A DNA stretch of 64,000 nucleotides, taken from positions 12,053,724 through 12,117,723 of the forward strand of contig CM035806.1 of NCBI GenBank assembly GCA_020466095.1, read 5' to 3'. Under the pieces are notes generated by a model. It was not told where the DNA came from. It worked only from the letters and a program-made list of their open reading frames with translations, and did not search any database. The DNA comes from Chlorops oryzae (Eukaryota; Arthropoda; Insecta; Diptera; Chloropidae). Shown piece after piece: positions 12,398 to 23,786 of the stretch (positions within the stretch are counted from its first letter, which is position 1; each line of letters begins with the position of its first letter). Made by a program: the position numbers and the translations under genes.

Positions 12398-13204
12398 TAT
12401 ACTCGTATACTTATACAATTTCGTTTTATCAAAATCGATTCGAAAACGAAGAACTTATGGACTTATCACGCTAAATAACTCGAATAAAAAAAATAAAAAA
12501 AAGCTGTGGAAAAATTAATGGTTGCTTTTTTCGTGATGAGCGACCCCGAAGTTTTTATTTTTGTTGTAAACAAGTGTTATGAAAACAAAAGGCGAATCAT
12601 AGCGACCGAACGAATGGAAGAGCCACAAAGCCCACACAATGCGAATGAATCACACTCCGTTTTCATTTTTGTTTGGGAATTTGTTTACAAAAGCAGAGTT
12701 CATAGACCGTTGAAAGCCAAAAAATGTGAAGTGCTAACGCATTTCTTTCACGTCGACCATGAGTAGGTACGCGCTCCGAATACGATAGCGACTTCAGAAC
12801 GAAATGCAGCACATAAAACAGAACCGAAAGTACATAAAGCGGGGTTTTTTCACGCTCGAAAAGCTCAAAAAAAAAAAAAAAAAAAAAAAAAACTGAACGA
12901 ACAAATTCAATTTTTGAATCCATCGAATCGATCATGACTAGATCGGCAGCAATTATTGAATTTTGAGTGCTTTAAAATTCGACAATAACTCCATTTCGAG
13001 GGAAAGTAATTTGTGTTCTGAGCGGATTTCCAGAGTACTACATTCACTTCAAGTGATGATGATAATGATGATGATGATGATGACGAAGTTACACTTAAAT
13101 TTTAAGCAATTGCATGGGGATACAACCCTTTTATGTTTAGGTTTTCGAATTAAATATAAATTTGCGGTGTTTCTCATACTTGCCATACTTGCTCTTCCAC
13201 TTAC
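12398..13204. other. Intron/flank of the minus-strand gene
   Basis: Directly downstream of the donor site at 13204-13199. Contains a 30-base poly(A) run near 12868 and a (GAT)n run near 13058. No second exon was recognised here or further left, so the intron is probably long or the gene continues outside the window. Confidence 0.5.
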
Positions 13205-13890
13205 CTTTGTTCTCTCTTAAATAATTGCTGCTGTTGCTATGGAATGCCGCCCCAATGCTACCGTTGTTTGTTCCGTCGATGTTGTTACTGCTGCTTCCAT
13301 TGCAGCTACTGGTGCCTTCATTACTGTTATTGTTGCTGTTGCTGTTGCTATTGCTGTTGCTGTGGTTAATGTTGATGTTGTTGTGCGCAAGCGACAATTG
13401 GCTATTGACCGACGACGCACCGCCGAGTGATGTAATATCCTCACGGGAAGCATGCAATTGCATTGCATGCGAAGAGTTTGCCGTTTTCTTAATGATCGAC
13501 GAAACACCGGGAATAGCAGAAACAACTGGACCACTACCGACAGTCACGGTCGATGATGACGATAATGATGACAGGGTCGTTGTTAGCTCAGCGGCTGTGT
13601 TGCCGCCGGATGGATCCGTAGGTGTTAAGGAGTAATTCTGACTATTTGTGACGCTATTGCTATCGTTGCTGTTGCCATTCGCCTTCCCGCTGACGCTGAC
13701 GCTGACGCCACCGTTCGCATTCCCACTGCCATTTCCATTATTGCTGCCATTGCCGTTGCTATCTTTGTTATTCGAAACATGTCCGTTGGCCATGCTTACA
13801 TTAGAATTTCCGTTAAAAGTCGCAAAACTGGTTGAATTGGCTCCACTTGGATTCGATGACAACAACGGCGGGTGGAGATTGTGATAATAA

Positions 13891-13923
<33 letters not shown>

Positions 13924-14171
13924 GGTAATTGTTGCTGTGAATGGGGGTATCGATAATGCGGCGTTGCAGCGGCAAAAGTGCAAGTTGCCGAAGTTGATTC
14001 GGAGGAAATATCAGTGGCATTCACTCCGGCATCAGAATGTACATTTAAAGTCGCGCCTGAAGCGTTTGGTGGTATTTGCGTTGAACTTACTTCTGAATTT
14101 GTGACAAGTGTTGACATCGTCGTCGTTGCTCGGCTAGCTGGTGATTTTCTAGCAGCCAATGCTGCTGGCAT
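13205..14171 (-). CDS. First coding exon, low-complexity N-terminus, unknown gene
   Basis: This minus-strand exon encodes 322 residues plus one base of the next codon. The first in-frame ATG is at 14171 (GCAATGCCAGC; G at -3). The frame stays open a few codons further up to TGA at 14225-14223, with only a TTG there, so 14171 is the likeliest start; the Met 18 residues later is an alternative. The protein opens MPAALAARKSPASRATTTMS. It then has an uninterrupted Gln run of about 10 encoded by CAG repeats and long Asn/Gly/Ser-rich stretches. A more ordered segment (SSIIKKTANSSHAMQLHASR, then EDITSLGG) follows, and the exon ends SSNYLRENK. The frame meets a strong donor, AAAG|GTAAGT, at 13205/13204. 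Low-complexity N-termini like this are common in large developmental or neuronal fly genes. I do not recognise the gene, and no later exon was found. Confidence 0.75.
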
Positions 14172-15207
14172 TGCTATGGCTAAAATGGTTCGTTTAGGAT
14201 TTCCCAAATTGTTTCTTCCTCGTCAAGGTTTTTTTTCTTCTCTTTTTTGTTTTGGCTTAAGTTTTCTTCTAGGCTTGGATGGGGAACAGATTTTCTTTTT
14301 TCTTTATTCATTCACAGCGACCGACCGACCACATGCACAACTGTTTTTTTTTTTTCACTTAAAGCGCTCCATTCCAGCCCATTTTGATGTTTCACTCTTC
14401 TGATCATAATCCATTTTGGTTTCCATTAACTGGACGTTGCTTATTCATAAAACAAACTTTATGTTCTCTTTAATAACTTTAAGGAAATTTCGACTTTATC
14501 GTGGTGAATATCCTCCAATTGGTGGAATTCCGTTGTTCTCTTCTTTATGGCTTTATAGAATGGAGATACGCTTTTCGATGAACGCAGATGATTCGCTTTT
14601 ATCCTGGACTAAAAAACACTATCCAGGACGCTGCTATTAGACCCACTGAAAAGAAAGAAGTGAAAACAAAAGTGAATAAAATTGAAAAGATTTTGTGGCG
14701 AAAAGCTTCCATAGAAAATCAAAAATAATTCCTCAAGAGACTATAGATCATGATCAGTGCCGGCCACCACTACATTTACTAATTGCGTTTGTATGCGTGC
14801 ACATTACACAGCGAGAAACAGTTATGGACGTTTCCATACAAAACTGTATTTATTAAAAAAAAAAATTCCGCGTCTCCTGCCCCGCAACGCATTACTTACT
14901 CGCTTATCAATTTCAGGACTGAAACCATTTGCTACTGGGTTCTTTTTTAAGCCTTCTTGATTTATGCGCTTTTAAGTTCTTTGAGGAAAATTGTACGTTT
15001 AAGGGAAAACTCCTATTTGTTTTTATTGAAGAAGCGCATATTTAGGATTTAGAAAACTCCAGAAGCTCATCGGAATCGATGTCTATATTATTTATTTAGT
15101 TCCCATGAGATGTTCTAAATGCTGGTCCGTCAAAAAATTTCGGTATATTCTCATCTAGCTTCAACCGACGCAGCTCCGTCTCGTCTGACATTTTCCACTC
15201 AACCGAA
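14172..15207 (-). other. Upstream region of the minus-strand exon
   Basis: Minus-strand sequence just above the ATG is A-rich with no stop-free frame and no clear acceptor, which fits 5' untranslated sequence (about 14172-14400). The rest is unassigned. Confidence 0.4.
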
Positions 15208-15470
15208 TAGAGCTGGAGAAACAATCGATAGCACTATCGATATTATCGATGATTTCAAACTATCGATAACATCGATGGTTTTTGAAGACTATCGATAGTT
15301 TTGATTCATGGACATTTACTTTAGCATTGGAAAGGTGGTGCTGGAGGTAACAGAGGGCTGTCTTCTTTTTGAAATGGACAGATTCCTAAAAATGCCTTAA
15401 TTTAGATTAGGGCGAGCCGCTCGAAAATTCATCTTTCGATTATCAAAAATATCGATAATCGAAACTATCC

Positions 15471-16403
15471 ACGATGATGGTGATGGTGAGGTTGGTGATG
15501 ATGATGGTGAGATTGGTGATGATAATGGTGATGATGATGGTGAGGTTGGTGATGATGGTGATGATGATGATGATGGTGATAGTGATGATGTGGGTGATGA
15601 TGTTAGTGATTATGATGGTGATGATGGTGATATTGATGATGATGGTAATGATGATGATGATGGTGAGGTTGGTGATGATGGTGACTATGATGATGATGAT
15701 GATAATGGTGATGATGTGATGATGTTGATCCTGGTGATGATGGTGTTTATGTTGATCCTGGTGATGATGGTATTTATGTTGTTGATGGTGATGACAATGA
15801 TGATATTGATGATGGTGATGATAGTGATGATGATGGTGATGATGATGGTAATGATGATGATGATGATGATGATGATGGTGATGATGGTGAGGTTGGTGAG
15901 GTTGGTGAGGTTGGTGATGATGGTGAGGTTGGTGATGATGGTGAGGTTGGTAATGATGATGATGATGATGGTGATGGTGATGATGATGATGATGATGTTA
16001 ATGGTGATGGTGATGATGATGATGTAGATGGTGATGATGATGGTGATGATGATGGTGATGATGATGGTGAGGTTGGTGATGATGATGATGATGATGAGGT
16101 TGGTGATGATGGTGTTGATGGAGTTGATGGTGATGATGGTGATGATGGTGATGGTGATGGTGATGATGATGATGATGATGATAATGATAATGGTTGTGAT
16201 ATGATGATGATGATGGTAATGATGATGATGATGGTAATGATGATGATGATGGTGAGGTTAGTGATGATGATGACGATGATGATGGTGATGGTGAGTTTGG
16301 TGATGATGATGGTGAGGTTGGTGATGATGGTGAGGTTAGTGATGATGATGGTGTTGATGGTGATGATGATGGCGGTGATGATGACGGTCATGGTGATGAT
16401 GAT
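15471..16403. repeat. GATGATGGTGAGGTTGGT minisatellite
   Basis: More than 900 bp of GATGATGGT, GTGAGGTTG and related units, lying inside hAT-like element 1 and absent from the sister copy. The open frames across it (Met/Val, Asp/Gly or Ser/Pro repeats) are repeat artefacts. Confidence 0.95.
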
Positions 16404-16529
16404 TATGCCGTACGCACATTGTCCCTTCATCACGTCATGAAAAATCTTCAGAAATTCTGCGAGTCTTAAGTGTCCCATTTTACAAACCAAATGAGAATTA
16501 TAGGCGTCATGCTAAAATTTTATTCTATG

Positions 16530-16710
16530 CACTGATGCCAGAACGAGCGATTTTATCCGTTTTGAGGGATTTATTCGATTTTACCTTCAACCAACAATCA
16601 CTTCAAATGTTTACAAGGGATTTTGACTGATCACTTTTCTCAAGAAAACAGAAATAAAGAGATTTGTTTTCAAGGGAAAAGAGTCACCAAAATACTGCCT
16701 AGCATCAGTG
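16530..16710. mobile_element. Nested MITE, CACTGATGCC termini
   Basis: The segment CACTGATGCCAGAACG ... TAGCATCAGTG is present in hAT-like element 1 and absent at the matching point of element 2 (near 40705-40725). It thus behaves as an insertion between CGTCATGCT and GGTTACAA. The short CACTGATGC inverted ends resemble hAT MITEs; no clean TSD was found. Confidence 0.5.
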
Positions 16711-16941
16711 CTGGTTACAAAGTATGGAGAATTGAGTAAAAAAGTTTTTAAAATTCGGGTTCTGAGGAGGGATACTTAGCACAGTATTTTATTAAATTAT
16801 TATATGTAGGACCACCATCAATTTTTTTAATTTAAAACTTTCAAATGATTGATATTTAACTGTTAAACAGCTCAAACATGCTCGACTATCGAGACTATCG
16901 ATGGTCGCATCTATCCATAGTTCTCCAGCTCTACAACTGAA

Positions 16942-17999
16942 CTAATTTTTGGCTCTCATCTTTGCTTCTCATTTGAGAGCAATTTAGTGAACATACGAGT
17001 GCTTACGCTTTTTTTGCTTCTAGCTTGCTTCCGTGGCAGGCACTATTCATGATCATATTTTTCATTTTTACTTCTTCACATTCAAAGTACGATGCTCCAT
17101 GGTCCTCTCAACTGAAAATTCCTTCGACTAAAGCAATGCCTGCCAACCTTTGTCCCTTTTTGGAGGTCAACCAGACCGTATTGCCTGTTTATCATTTTCA
17201 TTGTAAGTATGTCTAATTTGCATTTGAAGTAAACTACAAAAAAAAAAATTTTAGCCCATTTCTGGGCGATCGCCACCCATTTGGGAACCACTGGCCGGCC
17301 GCTGCTCTAAATTCAAAATTCATCCAACAGGCAAAAGGTGTTTAAAAAATGCCTTTCCAGTGAGTGATTAATGTGTTATCCTGTCTCGGAATGTATACTA
17401 AGGTTTTTTCTTCGCTCTTACGATTACTCCTACAAGGGGTAACTGACTCATTCTTCAAGTGACTCAACTGAAAGAGTTACAAAAGGAAAATGTAGATGCA
17501 AGCGTAAATGAATCACGCAAGCAACTCAAATAAAAATTAATTAGCTTATCGCACGTAGAATCAAAATCTTCAGATTCAGACAATTTAAAAAAAATTTCAA
17601 TTTTTCATGGTTTTCATTTGTGTGCTTTATGATTTTCATTCCATTCAAGGTAATGTGCACACAAGTACAACCGTTATGTGTAAGTTTTTGCGGGGGGAGA
17701 AAGAGAGTGCATTTTTCTGTTTACTATCAATTATTCCTAATCATATCGTTTGATTCGATTTGAATCACGTTTGGTTTTCAAACGCGCAGAAATTCCTGTA
17801 AGCATTCAATACATGGAAACATAAGGCAGCAATTTCAATCAACTTCAGATTCGATTGTAATTGATTCCGAACGTTTGTATTTGTTGAATATTTGAGCGGA
17901 AATTCCTGCTCAGTATAGGAAATCAGGCATGAAGCAGTGAAAAGTATCGATCTGATGTCCCTCGATTGCTTTTATCTAGCCCTGTTAACTTGTACATCT
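16942..17999. other. Spacer, no gene seen
   Basis: Unique AT-rich sequence with no coding evidence. Confidence 0.5.
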
Positions 18000-18485
18000 A
18001 AGTTGAAGAAAAATTTTTTTTGTATTTGCAATCGATTATACCATGTTTCGTTTCGTTAGTACCAAGAATTTTGCGAACATCCGTATCGGTATCCGCAAAT
18101 GCGGAACTTCATAAAAAAAAGTTTCTTCGCAATCGCATGTACCATGTTTCGTTTCGTTAGTACCCAGAATGTTGCGATTATTCGCATCCAATTCCGCAAT
18201 TGCGGAACTTCCACTTTTGTGTCCGCATCCGTATAAATTTCCAAATATTCATCTGCATATGTCAAAAAACCGTATCCGAAACATCTCTGGAGTAAATAAC
18301 GTCCAGACGCAGGTACTAACGTCCGGATGAAGGTACTAACGTCTGGAATAATTTTACATACAGCTTGAATTTTACATATGGTTCAACTCTTTTTAATAGA
18401 GGTACTAACGAAACGAAACATGGAACAATCGGTTACTAAGCAGGTACAATCGATGGCAAATAAAAAAAAATATTTTCTTCAACTT
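18000..18485. mobile_element. Inverted-repeat element with internal 100-bp duplication
   Basis: The left arm AAGTTGAAGAAAAATTTTTT ... is inverted at the right end (...ATTTTCTTCAACTT). CATGTTTCGTTTCGTTAGTA occurs twice in direct order (about 18039 and 18131) and once inverted (near 18402-18422). The unit at 18028-18126 is repeated in tandem at 18127-18215. It is non-coding; no TSD was resolved. Confidence 0.6.
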
Positions 18486-18499
18486 TGATGCAAAGTTCA

Positions 18500-18765
18500 C
18501 AGAGCTGATTTAAGGGCGTTTTTTGAAAACTGTCTCCTACACCCGAAATTCAAATGGGACCAAAATTGGCATACATAATTTCTCTACAGTGATAAATATT
18601 CCCTCCAAAAATATTCTTGATCGGTCCATTAGTAAGGGTATCTCCAATACTAGGATCTTATACGAAAATCCCAAAAAAAAAAATGCCCCAAAATCAGAGT
18701 TTTTTGAGATATTTCAAATAAATTTGCAATTCAAGATTTCAATTCCAATTTTCATAAAGTAAAAT
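18500..18765 (+). repeat. Interspersed phrase repeat (GGTCC/AGGATC family)
   Basis: Shares ordered phrases with 25740-26030 and 36290-36500: ACACCCGAAATTCAAATGGGA, CCTCCAAAAAT, GATCGGTCC..TTA, AAGGGTA.CTCCA.TACTAGG. It is a degenerate copy, no coding. Confidence 0.7.
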
Positions 18766-18786
18766 TCAGCATAAAAATCCCTTTTA

Positions 18787-20173
18787 TGCTATGTTCTCAC
18801 TAGGCCGGGTTAGGGTTATCGGCGAAACCCAGGGTTTCAAACATAGTAAAACGCATATAGAAACACTTATCTAACCACAACCGAATATAACCCGGGTTAA
18901 CAGATGCTATAATTTCTGGAGGTATTCAGCGCAGATGTTGCATTTGAAAATTTCAGTTACATTTGCTTAAACCGAGTACAAAAACCGTGGTAAAAATTTA
19001 AAACGACACTGCACAGGAAGCTTTCACGTGCAGAAAATGAGTGGAAGTTGATGCATTCTATTTGGATCATGTAGTCATTCTTGATCCACTTAGTTCGTGC
19101 AATTTTAGTTATGATATCACGAACTATTTCATATCCCCGAATGTGGAATCAATACTTTTTAGTATCGGCACTATTGAGCATGATACTCTGCTTATCTTCC
19201 TAGATATTATTGAGCTCCAAATTTTACTAATTGATTTTTCGATTTTATAAAATAACAATTTGCTGAAAAAACAATATTCTTATTTGATTCACAATATACT
19301 GATTTTAACAAAAATTCTAGTTTATGTTAAAGATTATAAAAATTTGTTAACCGGAACCGGAATTTTCAGGGGGCATGCTACGTTTGATTATTCCCATAAA
19401 ATGCATGACAGGGGCCACTTCAATTCAACACACTACGTTTTTATGCCAAGTGCCAGTCATAGTACTAATGGTTTCAAATGTCAAAACACATATAAAGAAA
19501 AGTCATCTACCGAAAATAACGGTAACATTTCAAGCTCTGACGGTTAGCAGAGTTGCATTTAAAATTTCAGTTAATTTGCTAACACCGAGTACAAAAACCG
19601 GGTAAAAATTTAAAACGACACTGACAGGAAGCTTTCACGTGCAGAAAATGAGTGGGGAAGGATGCACGTATTTGGATATGTAAATTTTGATCACAGCTCG
19701 TGGAACGTTTTATGATGCCGCTTTCTCATTTGCTCCATTTATCTTATTTTGTTCCTGCGGACATTGCAATGCTCCTCTTCTGATATTATTGCTTCCAATA
19801 TTCCTTTGGCTTTTTCAGCTTCTTTAAACATTTCTAATAAAGCAAATTTCATTTTTATTTACAATTTCTCGATGATATAGTATATCAGATATACCTTGCG
19901 CGTTTTTTAGATTTCAAACTCCCAAGCCGGATATTATCGCATGCATGAAATGAAAACAGCGGCCATCTCCCAATAAACTTCATTAACAGTTAGGGTTAGT
20001 AATGCAAGTAGCCGCAGTATGAATTTTCACCACTTCGGAAGTAGTGCAGAAGTAGTGAACTTTCCGGCTGGGTCATATGACGTTAGTAAACCTTAAATCG
20101 CTCGAAGCTGATATGAACGCTTTGAGTTAAAGTATCGGGTTAATAATTTAACCCCTATAATGAGAACATAGCA
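18787..20173. mobile_element. DNA transposon remnant, TGCTATGTTCTCA termini
   Basis: The left end TGCTATGTTCTCACTA and the inverse of the right end (TGCTATGTTCTCATTA) match in 15 of 16 bases. TTA lies on both sides (18784-18786, 20174-20176), which would fit a Harbinger-type 3-bp duplication. Inside, a block of about 150 bp (AGCTTTCACGTGCAGAAAAT and surroundings) occurs twice, near 18940-19090 and 19545-19695. No intact transposase; superfamily uncertain. Confidence 0.6.
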
Positions 20174-22511
20174 TTATTGTCTTGAAAATCTCCCGAAAAC
20201 TGTTTTAGAAATTATTCAAACTTTGTTGCTAAATAGTGCCCTTTATGTTTCGTTAACCCTCTAATGACAAAAAAAAAAAATTTTTTTTTTCAATGAAGAA
20301 ACCAGAGAAGGCTTATTTATTACTGCATAAATCCCGTCCAAGGAAACAATGTTCTGAGTGCCCAGATAGATTCTTTTAATCCAAATACTTTTGGCTACTT
20401 AAATCCTATAGTTTCAGGACTTCGAATGTCTATTCCCCATAGTATGTAATGGAACGAGAATTTCTTTTCTTCGACACAATTCCTCAAGAATCTTCTTAGC
20501 TTGTGCTCCAGAGTCTATAATTAAAGTCCATAGCCCACACTCGCTGCTGAGCTCGTAAAATTGATTAAATCAGGTTTTAAATGTTTAAAAAGCAATAAAT
20601 ACGATTATGGAAAACATTTCGATGAAACGACTGACATGAATGGCTAATACCAGTCGCAGATACATATACCAACAATATTTTGTACTTCTACGCGCGTTCG
20701 AGTGAATCGAGTTGTTTGTTTGTTTGTTTGTTGGATTGTTTGTTTGTTTTCTCCAATGCTTCGAACAACGACTTTCGTTTGACGACGTTTGATTTTCGCT
20801 TCGTAGTAAGCCTCATTGAAGGCTGGGGAGACAGACTGCTAGACGATACTAGGCTGCAATTGGTTTTTTTTTTTTTTTTTGTTTAATTTTTTTCTAATTC
20901 GCCTAGACGTGACAAACGAGAAGGGTCTAGCAATGGCTTAGTAGACGACACAATTGCCAACTTTCTTTGGAAAAATGCACAATTCGTTGAGATTTTATGC
21001 GCTTTCCACTTGACTCTGTCTCGTTTTTCTTTTCATTTGTTTTCCTTTCTTTTGTGGAAATTGTGGTTTCTTTGGATCGTTTGAATCGTTTGCATCGTTT
21101 GCTCATGAAAATCAATGTCGTCGTCATTTTTCAATTGTCTTTGGCGATATACCTACAAACTGCATGGAAAATTGTAAAATTGAAAATTTTCAAAATTGGA
21201 AATTGCGAAATTATTTTTCTATATTGCTTGGAAGAGCATTGAAAATTGCTTCGAATGGCTGCGAAAAAAAAAATGGGTCATTTTTATGTGGCGTGGAAAG
21301 TTTCTCGATTGCTGCTTAGTTACGCCGTGTTTACAGTTGTTGCCTTGTTCACTAAGTGACGTCAACGAAAACACTGGTCAAACGCTGCATTCGGATTTAC
21401 AATGGAAGCTAGCTCATTTTTCTCATGTCCTTTTCATCAATTGGTCATTTGTTGAGCTGGTCCAGCCAGATTTCATATACATACATAATTTAATCAGTAT
21501 TTTCAGCATGGTTTCTGATTGCCGTTCCCAGTGTGATGATAACTCGCTCGATCATGTGTTTAATCCTCTCTTTTTTTTTTGTTCCGTCCACCACTCATGA
21601 AGATGGGCATATGAGCATTGAATGGAATCCCAAAGATAGATCGCAACACACCCACAAACCGGAGCGAAAAAAATTCAATCATCTAGAAGCTAATTCCGAA
21701 GCAAAGCCGCAGCATAATTGCTTTTCTCAGATACTCGACGATAATCGTTTTCTCTCTCGCAGCAAATCTTTTCGATATTGGTATGAAAACTTTCAAGGAA
21801 TGCGGTCTTTCCAAGAAGACGCGTTGACTCATACCCGAAAGACTCCAGCAAAACAGACACGATCTTTGTCAGCACTAACCCAATAAGACAGCGCTGCTTG
21901 CTGCTGCTGCTCACACGAATCTGACCAAAACAAGCGGCCAAAGAACGACTATCAAAAGCAAGCGAGAAGAAAACACACACAAAAAAAAAAAAATAATAAT
22001 AATAATAAAAAAAAAAACACCACAAGATCTCAAGGAATTTGGAGAACGAAGAAGAGGAAGAAAAAACCTAAAGAGGGAACAGAACCCGAAAAATTCGAGA
22101 TCGAAGGAAAACAGAAGAAAAAAACAAGTTCTGCTGCAGCGACGAGGTCGAGTTGTAAACGAAGGAAGGCACAAGTCTTGAAAATAATAACAAAAGAGAA
22201 GAAAGAAAGAAAATAGAAACAAACTGCAGAAGGAGAAGCACAAGTAAAACTTCATTACAAAGCAAAATTGTGAAGTGCAGTGCGTTCCAAAATAATGGGC
22301 CGCGGTCACAGTCGTCCCTCGTAACTGATGAAGAACATGACTCATGAGGGATAATGAAATAAGATGCTATCACGATATTTTGATTTCCGAACTATTATGC
22401 ATATATGTACTTATAATATACATATAACTATTCCCCGTTCATAAAACTGGAATATTCCTCGTACACGAGTCTCCAATTAGCCTAGTTTCCACTCATATAC
22501 ATTGTTCTCAC
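20174..22511. other. Spacer; possible upstream regulatory/5' UTR DNA
   Basis: No proven exon. 20680-20800 ((TTTG)n with CG-containing flanks) and 21600-22340 (A-rich, CGA-containing) look less like transposon debris and could hold non-coding exons of the minus-strand gene. This is inference only. Confidence 0.3.
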
Positions 22512-22743
22512 CATGATACAAGAAAACAAGATAGCGCCACTTGAGAGAGGAATCGTCACAAACTCAAAATCGCGATTCGCTGTTGTTGTTTCCCATGTTA
22601 ATCCGGCTTTTTACTTTTTTGAATAGCATGGGAAACAACAACAATTTCTCGCTCAGTGACGTCACAAACTCAATTTTCGGCTCTCAGAGAGAGCCTCAAA
22701 ATAGCGGTACTGAAGTGGCGCTATCTTGTTTTCTTGTATCATG
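22512..22743. mobile_element. P-element-like MITE with 8-bp TSD
   Basis: The terminus CATGATACAAGAAAACAAGA continues through TAGCGCCACT and is inverted at the right end. An exact 8-bp duplication GTTCTCAC flanks it (22504-22511, 22744-22751). The Drosophila P element also starts CATGAT, has a 31-bp TIR and makes 8-bp duplications; roughly 18 of the first 28 bases agree by eye. A second inverted pair lies inside (GTTGTTTCCCATG / CATGGGAAACAAC). No coding sequence. Confidence 0.75.
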
Positions 22744-22751
22744 GTTCTCAC

Positions 22752-23466
22752 TATTAAAATTTTTATTGTGGATATTGCGGGCTGGGCAAAAATTATACAA
22801 ACTACTCTTCGAGTCCTTATGTGTATGTCTCTGACCGGACGAAAGTTGGTCTGGTATAAAACCAGCCATCGAATGAACAACACAAATTGACCGCGCGTCG
22901 CAGTTTGGAGCTACCTGCTGTCGTGCAAGCGGAAAGTCGAGACCTGTTTTTCGCGTCATCATTTTGCAAAACGAATTATGAATTAAATTACAAAGAGCGT
23001 TTTAGATGCACAGCGAAAACGTTGTATTACAAGTCCACCTGTCGACGTCTTTGACAAGAAGGCGGAACGCCAAAGCAGTTGCGCTCCAAATTTTTTGATC
23101 TCAACGCCAAATTTCTGAAACTTACAGGATCTACGTACAAAAAACCAAAAAAAAAAAACCAAATAAACAATTCAAATCGAATTTGAACTAACCTTTTTAC
23201 TGGTTTCAATTGCCAAAGGAATGATAAATAAAACTTTTTATTTTTGAATTGTTTCCGAAACGATCGCGCGCAGACGCAATGATGCCATTAATTGCATAAT
23301 TTCTATATTTTAATGTAAATCACTTTTATTTAAACAAGTTTTTTTTTTTCTTTGCCGTTGTGTTTTTGTTTAATGCCGGCTTCGATCGCGATTGATTCTA
23401 GACAAAAAAAAAAAAACAAAAAACTTTCTCAAACTTAGCTTCTTCGATTCTTTTGATCTTCCATTG
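22752..23466. other. Spacer, no gene seen
   Basis: Unique sequence without splice-supported frames. Confidence 0.5.
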
Positions 23467-23706
23467 AAGCGAACCCGACACGATACCGAATTCAGTAAGC
23501 AATTCATGTGTACGTGTTCAGTATGTGTGCGCCGAAAAGTTACTGAATTCAGCCATTCAGCTATTCAGTGCGCGAAATCGAAAACGATTTGAATGCAAAA
23601 TTTTGATTACTGAATCGCTTCCGTCATTGTGAGACGCATCCAAATCTATTTCACTAATGCACATAAAGGATTGCTTACTGAATTCAGTACCGTGTCGGGT
23701 TCGCTT
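23467..23706. mobile_element. Foldback element, AAGCGAACCCGACACG termini
   Basis: AAGCGAACCCGACACG and, after a short mismatch, GAATTCAGTAAGCAAT at the left are inverted at the right (ATTGCTTACTGAATTC ... CGTGTCGGGTTCGCTT). The 240-bp element is non-coding with no clear TSD. Confidence 0.65.
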
Positions 23707-23786
23707 AAAACAGAATCGCGAAAAACAAAAAACCCGAACTGCGAGCAAACCACGCACTTCGAATGAGATACAAAAGCGGACTGCAA

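Larger units (their letters stand above)
15208..16933. mobile_element. hAT-like element 1, TATCGATA-rich
   Basis: It starts TAGAGCTGGAGAAACAATCG and ends ...ATAGTTCTCCAGCTCTA, an inverted pair. An imperfect 8-bp duplication flanks it (CAACCGAA 15200-15207; CAACTGAA 16934-16941). The 8-bp TSD and TAGAG terminus fit hAT. Subterminal DNA carries at least four TATCGATA octamers. The core 16430-16520 matches element 2 (40145-41093). It differs by a GAT/GGT expansion of about 930 bp and a nested MITE. No transposase is present. Confidence 0.75.

Noticed and set aside
14172..14207. Upstream start of the minus-strand exon at 14207
   Set aside because: The codon there is TTG, not ATG; the first in-frame ATG is at 14171.
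15474..16490. Met/Val-, Asp/Gly- and Ser/Pro-rich open frames
   Set aside because: Artefacts of the GATGATGGT minisatellite inside a transposon.
21533..22345. Several 100-140 codon frames on both strands
   Set aside because: Overlapping frames in A-rich or T-rich sequence with no conserved motif or splice pattern.
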